Assembly: GCA_052034445.1 (NCBI GenBank)
Contig: JBPOIN010000239.1
Span: 1-7,408, forward strand
Reading direction: 5' to 3'
DNA from: Sterolibacterium sp052034445
GTDB taxonomy: Bacteria; Pseudomonadota; Gammaproteobacteria; Burkholderiales; Rhodocyclaceae
Length of the DNA: 7,408 nt
Shown: positions 1-5,806 of the stretch, piece after piece
Numbering within the stretch: the first letter of the stretch is position 1
How the letters are laid out: each line of letters starts with the position of its first letter
Made by a program: the position numbers and the translations under genes
The notes under the pieces: generated by a model
Told to the model about the DNA's origin: nothing
Seen by the model: the letters and a program-made list of their open reading frames with translations, nothing else
Database searches by the model: none

Positions 1-1
1 G

Positions 2-424
2 GTTGAACGCCGAGCGACATGCCCGCTCCTCCGGTAGTCCTGCCTTCATCAAGTTCTTGGCACGAGTATAAGGGCGCTTCCACTGCCGCCACAGCATGCA
101 GCGCAGTTTCCGCCTGATCCAGCCATCGTGTCCGACAGCAACACCGTCCTTGTCGTTAAAGAAAGCCAGCTGAGTAAAAGGAGATCCGCGCGACGGAGTG
201 ATCTGAGCGTCAGTCCAGTGCTTTCCCTCATCCTCACTGATCAATATGTGTCCGAGTTCCCCGGCGGCAACGAGGTTCTTGCCCGCATGAGCAAGACCAT
301 TGAGCGCAATCCTTTCTGGATTGATTGCAGTTGCAGGAACCACTGGCGCCGGACGAGCGTAAAACGCCAGAACGCCGCCGACTGCGATGATCATGGAAAC
401 GAACAATCCAACTAACAGACGCAT
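2..424 (-). CDS. YCF48-like/BNR-repeat beta-propeller protein, N-terminal part, runs off left edge, possibly frameshifted
   Basis: The frame opens at an ATG (422-424) preceded by a good Shine-Dalgarno run (AAAGGGGG, 430-437, 5-nt spacing) and stays open to the window edge for 141 codons. Residues 1-21 are a hydrophobic signal peptide or membrane anchor. Residues about 36-103 read as a BNR/Asp-box propeller blade: a GELGHILISEDEGKHW stretch (about 55-70) followed by the start of a second blade, GVAVGHDGWI (94-103). Proteins of this type (YCF48/photosystem II assembly factor-like, sialidase-like fold) are often encoded beside DUF1302, DUF1329 and MMPL exporter genes, as here; their molecular role is not settled. 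After residue 103 this frame becomes unlike the family: 12 of 38 residues are Arg or Lys, and the expected DGG..W continuation is missing. A frameshift near position 116, or a divergent insertion, is possible. The family call rests on the first 100 residues. Confidence 0.6.
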   Translation of the reverse strand, partial: MRLLVGLFVSMIIAVGGVLAFYARPAPVVPATAINPERIALNGLAHAGKNLVAAGELGHILISEDEGKHWTDAQITPSRGSPFTQLAFFNDKDGVAVGHDGWIRRKLRCMLWRQWKRPYTRAKNLMKAGLPEERACRSAFN

Positions 425-429
425 GTGCG

Positions 430-437
430 CCCCCTTT
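430..437 (-). promoter_or_regulatory. Shine-Dalgarno site of the YCF48-like gene
   Basis: On the minus strand AAAGGGGG lies 5 nt before the ATG at 424. It supports that ATG as the start of the propeller gene, which would otherwise rest on similarity alone. Confidence 0.55.
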
Positions 438-479
438 GGTTGATCACCAATATTGAGTCCATCGTTATCTCCCCCGACT

Positions 480-508
480 ATTTTATTTTGAGAATGGGCG
501 GTTGACTC
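480..508 (-). promoter_or_regulatory. Candidate sigma-70-type promoter for the YCF48-like gene
   Basis: Minus strand: a TAAAAT -10-like box (480-485, 5 of 6 to consensus) lies 17 bp downstream of a poor -35 (GAGTCA, 503-508, 3 of 6). A start point near 473 would leave a leader of about 50 nt. A good -10 with a poor -35 fits an activator-dependent promoter. The shared motif at 530-540 would then be centred about 62 bp upstream of the start point, a usual activator position. This is inferred from pattern only. Confidence 0.3.
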
Positions 509-529
509 TAACCACGCCACCACTGGCTT

Positions 530-540
530 ACATCGTCCAT
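530..540. promoter_or_regulatory. 11-bp motif shared with the DUF1302 upstream region (candidate regulator half-site)
   Basis: ACATCGTCCAT here is identical to 4273-4283, where it forms one arm of an 8-bp inverted repeat. At this site the second arm is not conserved (about 3 of 8 positions). The motif ends 106 bp upstream of the start codon of the YCF48-like gene, compared with 102 bp for the DUF1302 gene. Nearby AACCACG (510-516) also recurs upstream of DUF1302 (4265-4271), but with a different gap to the main motif. Confidence 0.4.
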
Positions 541-755
541 ACAGAGTAGGCACCCGGAAAACACTAGCGCAGACCGAAAGCAAGGCGATAAGTTGGATTA
601 TCCACTTTAATTCGCCCCCCCCTGTCACGGCCTTGTTTCAACCGAATTCATTGCGATTAAACGCCAAGACTGGCGCACTGGAGGCCGCAAGAAAATCCCG
701 GAACGGGTTTGTAATATCCGGCAACCACGCCGTCAAACTGACATCACGGCACGAA

Positions 756-780
756 AAAAAGGGGCCAACGGCCCCTTTTT
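756..780 (-). terminator. Rho-independent terminator after the DUF1329 gene (could work in both directions)
   Basis: A perfect 11-bp inverted repeat, AAAAAGGGGCC (756-766) and GGCCCCTTTTT (770-780), encloses a 3-nt loop. Read on the minus strand, the GC-rich 6-bp core is followed by seven T (754-760). It begins 19 bp after the DUF1329 stop codon, a normal position for the end of a transcript. The A tract on the other side makes it a possible terminator for plus-strand transcription too, although no plus-strand gene ends here. Confidence 0.9.
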
Positions 781-799
781 GAAATCCTGCCAGACAGAA

Positions 800-2194
800 T
801 CAGTCCGTCTTGAGGCTTTCCGTGCTATAAAAATCCGGCCTGCTGTAATCAACATTCGCCGGATCGACATACAACGAATGCGGCTTGGCCTGCGTCAGAT
901 CGTACACAGTATAGTTACCCGTGTTCAGGTCGTGGTAATACGCCGAATACGCCTCATAGGTGTTGGTGCGCGCACCGCCAACATACAGGTTGTTGATCCA
1001 GTTGAATCGCCAGATGTTGCCACGCGCATCGAAGTTGTCGGCCATGGTCGCCAGCGAATTATCCTCGTCGACATACATCGTACGATTCGGATACAGATGA
1101 CGATAACCTTCCTTCAGCGTCGCCTCGAGAATCCAGGCGCGACGCAACTCCCAACGCACGAACTCGGGGTTCTCGTGACCAGGGGTCAACAATTTCTTGT
1201 ATTTGTCGTCGCCGACTTCCTTGCTTTCGAGCTTGAAGTTGTTGGCCGGCAGGTAAACCTCCTTCTTGCCGACAATCTTCCAGTTGTAACGCTCGGGCGA
1301 ACCATTCATCAGACGGGTGTCGTCAATCGTGATGGTGCCAGCGGCCGACGGGTTGGGCATATCGAAGGCAAAGCCGGGAGCCTGACGAATACGACGCGTC
1401 GAAGCCAGGTATTGCCAGATGCCGCGTGGCTCCTTGAAGTCGAAATAGTCGAGCGTCTTGGTGTTGTTGCCCTTTTCACGCTCAGGCAGCAGGGTCACAA
1501 TCTTGTTGTAGGCCGAAATGCCTTCGTACTTCTGCCCGCGCAGTTTGATGTCATTGGCGGCCGAATAGCCCCACTGCTTCTGCCAGCCCCACAGGACATT
1601 GCCATTAGTATACACGATTGCCAGATCGGTATCGCGATAAATCGTCGTGGTGCGCGGCGGCATCAGGACGTTGTACACGAGTTCGGCGCCAGTCTTGGGG
1701 AACGGGAACGGAGCCGCACCGCGCACAGCATTGTTCGCCGTCATGCCGTCGGCCGAGATTTCGGTATGCTGCGCATTATGCAGCGCCGCCTTGCAAATCG
1801 AATCGTCATAGCGGAAATCGCGATGCGATTGATAAACATTCATTTTATAGCTGTTCGGGTACTTCTTGAACATCGCCTTCTGGCCTTCCGACAGTTTGTC
1901 GGCATACTGGGCCAAATTCTGCGCCGTGATCGTAAACAATGGCTTTTCGGCAGCATACGGATCGGTCTGATGTTTGCCGGTTTCACCGTTCGGGATCATG
2001 CCAGGCATGGCGCCCAGATATTTCCCGGTAAATTCGGCGACGCCACTTGCAGTGCCAGCCTTTTCGGCGCCAGTACACGTGTATTTCTTGCCGATCTGTG
2101 CAATTTCATCCGGCGTTGCCTTGGCATGCACGCTGCCAGCCACACCGAGCGCTGCGGTCAGCGCAATGACGATTTTGAGTTGCTTTCGATTCAT
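800..2194 (-). CDS. DUF1329 family periplasmic protein
   Basis: The product has 464 residues, close to the usual length of about 450 for DUF1329. A classical signal peptide (MNRKQ then a hydrophobic stretch, cleavage predicted after SVHA, residue 24) sends it to the periplasm. There is no lipobox cysteine, so it is not a lipoprotein. Family-like stretches include GAAPFPFPKTGAELVYN (159-175), WQYLASTRRIRQAP (260-273) and an aromatic and basic segment near 349-380 (ELRRAWILEA, YRHLYPNRTMYVDED). DUF1329 proteins are thought to have an open beta-sheet fold related to LolA/LolB lipoprotein carriers, which suggests binding of a hydrophobic ligand; this is inference from the family. The ATG has a GGGA Shine-Dalgarno core about 8 nt upstream. 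The gene follows the DUF1302 gene by only 30 bp and ends just before a strong terminator, so the two form an operon. The actual ligand is unknown. Confidence 0.9.
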   Translation of the reverse strand: MNRKQLKIVIALTAALGVAGSVHAKATPDEIAQIGKKYTCTGAEKAGTASGVAEFTGKYLGAMPGMIPNGETGKHQTDPYAAEKPLFTITAQNLAQYADKLSEGQKAMFKKYPNSYKMNVYQSHRDFRYDDSICKAALHNAQHTEISADGMTANNAVRGAAPFPFPKTGAELVYNVLMPPRTTTIYRDTDLAIVYTNGNVLWGWQKQWGYSAANDIKLRGQKYEGISAYNKIVTLLPEREKGNNTKTLDYFDFKEPRGIWQYLASTRRIRQAPGFAFDMPNPSAAGTITIDDTRLMNGSPERYNWKIVGKKEVYLPANNFKLESKEVGDDKYKKLLTPGHENPEFVRWELRRAWILEATLKEGYRHLYPNRTMYVDEDNSLATMADNFDARGNIWRFNWINNLYVGGARTNTYEAYSAYYHDLNTGNYTVYDLTQAKPHSLYVDPANVDYSRPDFYSTESLKTD

Positions 2195-2224
2195 AGGATA
2201 GTCCCTGTTGTTGATTGAACCACG

Positions 2225-4171
2225 TTAAAAGCGATAGTTGACACTGAAACCAATGAAGTCACGGTCCGCCATGGGGCGGTAGGAGCTGAATTCATTGTCT
2301 GCAGCTCCCAGATACTGAACAAGCTGTACTGCGAGCTCCAAGTTTTGCATATATGTGAATTTTGCGCCAACACTGATGCGACGATCGCCCTGACCGAACA
2401 AGCCACTGTTCGAACCAGTCTGCATTGCCGGATTGCCGCGCAACTGATGCATCCAGTCAATGGGGATCTCGAGATCCCAACCCGGAAAGATTGAATTGTA
2501 GCTCAGCGTAAGGTTCAGATTGAGTGCCGTAGCGTTTTTATCGAAGCGAGGCACATCAGGGTCCAGCACCACCCCCAACGGCAGGGGGTCAGAGATATTG
2601 GCAGTATCGCGCCAGAATGTCGGATAAGGAATACCTTCCCGCTTCGGCAATTCGAAACTATGCAGGTGACTATGCATGACTTCGCCGCGCCAGATGAATG
2701 AGGTCGCTCCCGTCAGGCCCCAGAGAAAATCCGCGCCGAAGGTTTTGAGGAACGACACCTGGACATTGGAAACCTTGCCGCGCGCAAGATTGAAATGCTG
2801 CTCCAGCATCAGAATCGGCGCGCCATCGCGATAACCGTATTCACCGGCAACCTGATAATCGCCTACGCGTGTCGAAAAGCTCGCTGCAGTCAGCTTGATG
2901 TCTTCCATGTAGCGCACGCGATAACTCGAAGGCGCCAGCCAACGGAAAGCATCGCCGATACCCCCGCTGGTGCAGAAGATACTGCCCCCACAATCATTCG
3001 GGCCGATGCCGTTCAGCGCTTTCAGAAAGTCGTCCGACAACAACTGAGTGCCGTTTTTTACATAAATACCATTGCCGTAATAGAACTCGGGCAGACCGAC
3101 CGGCTCGGTGTAGCGCAGATGATACAGCCCGATATCGGTATCCTCGGTAATCTGGTACTTGGCAGCCAAACCCCATTGCCCCGAGTTATTGTCCTTGCCA
3201 ATATCCGCTCCACGCGGCACGACGACGGTTTCAAGGGAACGCAGGGAATCGACAGCTGATACTGGCAAACCGGGATTCGCGGCAATCACCATGTCGGTCA
3301 TTGATCCGATGTCGGCGATCAACAGGTTGCGCCCACCCGTGCCAGCCGCATCATTCGGCATGAAGTACGACCCAACCGGCGGAGCCTCGGTGGGTCGGAA
3401 CTTGAATTTCTTGTAGGCCATCACGGTGAGCTTGTCAGTGAGACCGATCGAGCCCGAAATCATTTCTGTCGGCAGGAAGAAATCCTTCGGATTGCCGCCC
3501 GGGATCTGCGCGCCATAACCTTCCATCGGGTTGATGGCCATACCCAAGCCCTGAAACACCAAGCCCTCGCCCCAGCCGACAACATGTCGTCCAAGCTTGA
3601 CACTCAATGGATAATCGCCCGATTCGCCAAGTTTCCAGGTGCCCTGGACATAAGCATCGAGGACGCGCGCACGTTTGCCGACCTGATCCTTGGCCTCCTT
3701 CGAATATTCATACGACGGGTTGGCATTGCTATTGTAAGAAGAGCGCGAGTAATTATCGTTCGGGCGCGAAAACACGTCGTCGTACAAAGCCGTGGCAGTA
3801 AAGAATGCCTTGTAGTTCTCGTAGGTATACTTTGCGTCGATCGCAGCATTCACGCGATTGCTGATCGTGCCATGCTTGGCAACGGCACGATCGCCGTCGT
3901 CCTGGTTACCAATCATGCCGCGACGAATAAAAATCGGGCCGAACATCTCGCTTCCGCCCAGACCGATAACTCGATTGAGACTCGGCGGATCCACGATCGT
4001 CGGATCGGCGCCAGTCAAACGCTTCATGTAGGAATAACCCACACGCGCCTGCACATCCAGCGACGAACCATTTTCAAACTTGATCGGCTCGAAAGCCTGA
4101 ACGCCGCCACCGACAAGCGCAAGTGACAGCGGCAGCAGTTTCAGTGCATGCCTGCCCGAGTGATATGCCAT
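2225..4171 (-). CDS. DUF1302 family outer-membrane protein (beta-barrel-like)
   Basis: I start this 648-residue protein at the ATG at 4171, not at the in-frame TTG at 4186, because GGGAG (4177-4181) lies 5 nt before the ATG and residues 1-26 then form a clean signal peptide ending VQA, followed by FEP. The mature part is rich in alternating aromatic and polar residues typical of beta strands. It carries a DUF1302-like stretch, LGRHVVGWGEGLVFQGLG (about 192-210), and ends NYRF. A C-terminal phenylalanine is the usual signal for insertion by the BAM machinery. A cysteine pair (about 394 and 400, CGGSIFC) could form a small disulfide loop, probably on an exposed turn. The gene is first in an operon with DUF1329. 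Family members are believed to be outer-membrane channels or receptors for hydrophobic compounds; no substrate can be read from the sequence. Confidence 0.9.
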   Translation of the reverse strand: MAYHSGRHALKLLPLSLALVGGGVQAFEPIKFENGSSLDVQARVGYSYMKRLTGADPTIVDPPSLNRVIGLGGSEMFGPIFIRRGMIGNQDDGDRAVAKHGTISNRVNAAIDAKYTYENYKAFFTATALYDDVFSRPNDNYSRSSYNSNANPSYEYSKEAKDQVGKRARVLDAYVQGTWKLGESGDYPLSVKLGRHVVGWGEGLVFQGLGMAINPMEGYGAQIPGGNPKDFFLPTEMISGSIGLTDKLTVMAYKKFKFRPTEAPPVGSYFMPNDAAGTGGRNLLIADIGSMTDMVIAANPGLPVSAVDSLRSLETVVVPRGADIGKDNNSGQWGLAAKYQITEDTDIGLYHLRYTEPVGLPEFYYGNGIYVKNGTQLLSDDFLKALNGIGPNDCGGSIFCTSGGIGDAFRWLAPSSYRVRYMEDIKLTAASFSTRVGDYQVAGEYGYRDGAPILMLEQHFNLARGKVSNVQVSFLKTFGADFLWGLTGATSFIWRGEVMHSHLHSFELPKREGIPYPTFWRDTANISDPLPLGVVLDPDVPRFDKNATALNLNLTLSYNSIFPGWDLEIPIDWMHQLRGNPAMQTGSNSGLFGQGDRRISVGAKFTYMQNLELAVQLVQYLGAADNEFSSYRPMADRDFIGFSVNYRF

Positions 4172-4176
4172 TTGGT

Positions 4177-4184
4177 CTCCCACC
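4177..4184 (-). promoter_or_regulatory. Shine-Dalgarno site deciding the DUF1302 start
   Basis: GGTGGGAG on the minus strand lies 5 nt before the ATG at 4171. It overlaps the alternative TTG and GTG start codons at 4186 and 4183, which makes those unlikely starts. Confidence 0.6.
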
Positions 4185-4236
4185 AATTTGTATTCATTGC
4201 GTCAAGATGTACGCTGGAGTGTCTTTTTGCACTCTT

Positions 4237-4266
4237 GTAACAGAACGAACTTTACGCACTCATCAA
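4237..4266 (-). promoter_or_regulatory. Weak candidate promoter of the DUF1302-DUF1329 operon
   Basis: Minus strand: TTGATG (4261-4266, 4 of 6 to the -35 consensus), an 18-bp spacer, then TGTTAC (4237-4242, 3 of 6 to the -10). It lies just downstream of the dyad at 4275-4292. Support is weak; another promoter in this gap is equally possible. Confidence 0.2.
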
Positions 4267-4274
4267 CCACGAAC

Positions 4275-4292
4275 ATCGTCCATTTGGACGAT
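4275..4292. promoter_or_regulatory. 18-bp inverted repeat, likely operator of the DUF1302-DUF1329 operon
   Basis: ATCGTCCA and TGGACGAT are perfect 8-bp arms around a 2-bp spacer (TT). A dyad with such a short centre suits a dimeric DNA-binding protein better than an RNA hairpin. It ends about 104 bp upstream of the DUF1302 ATG. One arm with its flank (ACATCGTCCAT) is repeated upstream of the YCF48-like gene at 530-540. No regulator gene lies in the window. Confidence 0.55.
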
Positions 4293-4422
4293 ACTTATGC
4301 TAGACCACTAACCGTGCTCGGACTTACGACAAGAAATTCCTTGCCATCCCTCCAGACACAAGGGAAATAAATTCAACAATGCATATACAGACACTGCCCG
4401 CGACACGAAGGTCCGCAATGGT

Positions 4423-5679
4423 TCAAGCAGGCAAGGCGATCTTCTGATCCACGCTGTATTGATAATCGCGAAAAATATGCTCTGCCGTGAGGATTTGATA
4501 GCTGCCATCTGCCAGCTTGTGTGTCGTATCCTTCAAACGATACGTATAGTGGCCGCAGGTCCAGCAATCGAAATTACGCATGTGGGTGCACAAACAGGTC
4601 TTATCCATCACCGTCAGCTTCTTCAGATCCAGCTGCGCTGCCTTGAGCGCTTCCAGTTCGCGGTTATAGGCCGTGATATAGGCGCAATTGCCACTGCCAT
4701 CAAGCAGATAGCCGAAGGCCTCGCAATTCGGCCGGATCCCCGAGCCAATCGCGGGGCTGTTCTTGAGCATGCGCATCGGATAGCCCGTCGGCGATACGCC
4801 ATTCACTTCGATGTCCTGTTCGCTGGCGCGGAAATATTCCTGCTGAACTTCTGGCGGCAAGCCGCATTCCTTGGCAACCGTAAACCGCGTTGAAACCTGG
4901 ACTGCCGCGGCGCCTTGTTCGAGAAACGAAACCGCATCGCTTCCAGTAAAGATGCCACCTGCGGGGATCAGCGGAATATCAAGTTTCTCTGTCTGCAGAT
5001 ATTGCTGGATTTCACTGACGATGGTCTGCAGATCGTATTCGGCCCAATCCATGCCAAAACCGAGATGCCCGCCCGCCAGCGGCCCTTCGACCACAACAAA
5101 ATCCGGCAAACGATTCAGTTTGGCGGTCTTGCGCAGGAACAGTTGCAGGGCACGCAACGAGGAAACGATGATGCCGAGCTTCGCATCGCGAAAACGCGGA
5201 TGATCCTCGATCAGCGCAAATGATCCCAGATGCAGACCGGCCGAAAGCGTGATGCCATCGATGCCCGCATCGAGTGCGGCGGCGAGACGCACACGTAACG
5301 TCTCGCGCGGCGCATTCATCGTAAGCTTTTCCATGCAGTTCACGAAAATCAGGCCTTCGCCACGCTTGGCTTCCATGGTCTTGCCGACGTGCTGAAAAGT
5401 CGCTTCGGAGAGCAACCCCAGATCGAACTTGACATCGCTCTTGTCGCTGTTGGCAACGTTGTATTTATACTGTTTGAGTTTGTCGCGCACGTAATGGGTC
5501 TTGAAACGCCGGTCCGAAACAGTCGGCACCATGGCATCCGAAATATTGCCAATTCCACCCAAGCGCGCCGCCTCCAAGGCGAGATCGGCGGTCGAAATAT
5601 CCACGCCCATTCCACCGATGATGATCGGTACATATTCCTGCTTACCGAAACACAAACGGAAATCATCGACTTTTTTCAT
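4423..5679 (-). CDS. Nitronate monooxygenase/2-nitropropane dioxygenase family flavoprotein with Cys-rich C-terminus
   Basis: This is a 418-residue TIM-barrel FMN enzyme. I chose the ATG at 5679 because AAGGA lies 5 nt upstream; an in-frame ATG at 5697 adds six residues but has no good ribosome binding site. Visible motifs, numbered from this start: IIGGMGVDIST near the N-terminus (about 20-30); VEGPLAGGHLGF (about 197-208), the glycine-rich stretch with the His usual in nitronate monooxygenases and FabK-type reductases; and IPAGGIFTGSDA (about 238-249) plus AAAVQVSTRF (about 257-266), which normally bind the FMN phosphate. The family oxidises alkyl nitronates or, in FabK and PfaD relatives, reduces enoyl thioesters; the true substrate is unknown. 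The C-terminal 65 residues contain four cysteines, CLC (362 and 364) and CWTC (372 and 375), which look like a metal or redox site outside the barrel. The enzyme is probably cytosolic. It lies 127 bp after glmS and 251 bp before the DUF1302 operon. Confidence 0.85.
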   Translation of the reverse strand: MKKVDDFRLCFGKQEYVPIIIGGMGVDISTADLALEAARLGGIGNISDAMVPTVSDRRFKTHYVRDKLKQYKYNVANSDKSDVKFDLGLLSEATFQHVGKTMEAKRGEGLIFVNCMEKLTMNAPRETLRVRLAAALDAGIDGITLSAGLHLGSFALIEDHPRFRDAKLGIIVSSLRALQLFLRKTAKLNRLPDFVVVEGPLAGGHLGFGMDWAEYDLQTIVSEIQQYLQTEKLDIPLIPAGGIFTGSDAVSFLEQGAAAVQVSTRFTVAKECGLPPEVQQEYFRASEQDIEVNGVSPTGYPMRMLKNSPAIGSGIRPNCEAFGYLLDGSGNCAYITAYNRELEALKAAQLDLKKLTVMDKTCLCTHMRNFDCWTCGHYTYRLKDTTHKLADGSYQILTAEHIFRDYQYSVDQKIALPA

Positions 5680-5806
5680 TGCAATCCTTGTCGGCATTCG
5701 GCCGCACCAAATACCTTTGCGATTTTGATCTTAGATAAACTTGGAGTTTAGGGCTTTTTTCAGAAATTGAGTGCAGTCCGGCAATAATTCTTGCGAAGAG
5801 TCGCCA

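Larger units (their letters stand above)
425..755. other. Intergenic region between the DUF1329 terminator and the YCF48-like gene
   Basis: No convincing coding frame is visible on either strand. The right part is the downstream side of the terminator. The left 120 bp hold the candidate promoter, the shared motif and the ribosome binding site described separately. Other minor structure seen: a run of eight C (615-622), a small hairpin CGCCA-AGAC-TGGCG (662-675), and a CCCG/CGGG dyad near 697-707. None of these can be given a role. Confidence 0.6.

Noticed and set aside
128..415. 95-codon plus-strand frame opposite the YCF48-like gene
   Set aside because: The minus strand carries the propeller motifs and a good ribosome binding site; the plus-strand product shows no family features.
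779..2218. 479-codon open frame on the plus strand across the DUF1329 gene
   Set aside because: It is antisense to a well-recognised gene that has a signal peptide and ribosome binding site. Its protein is rich in Arg, Val and Ile without a recognisable domain, and it begins inside the terminator hairpin.
4172..4186. Five-residue N-terminal extension of DUF1302 from a TTG codon
   Set aside because: The Shine-Dalgarno sequence overlaps these codons, and the signal peptide is normal from the ATG at 4171.
4217..4234. GAGTG/CACTC inverted repeat in the DUF1302 leader as a riboswitch or attenuator
   Set aside because: It is only 5 bp (6 with a wobble pair) with no further structure or conserved sequence around it.
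5680..5697. Six-residue N-terminal extension of the flavin enzyme from the ATG at 5697
   Set aside because: No ribosome binding site stands at a proper distance, whereas AAGGA stands 5 nt before the ATG at 5679.
5737..5760. AAACT-TGG-AGTTT hairpin followed by TTTTTT as a terminator
   Set aside because: The stem is short and AT-rich, and the T tract is on the plus strand, where no gene ends. It has the wrong orientation for glmS.
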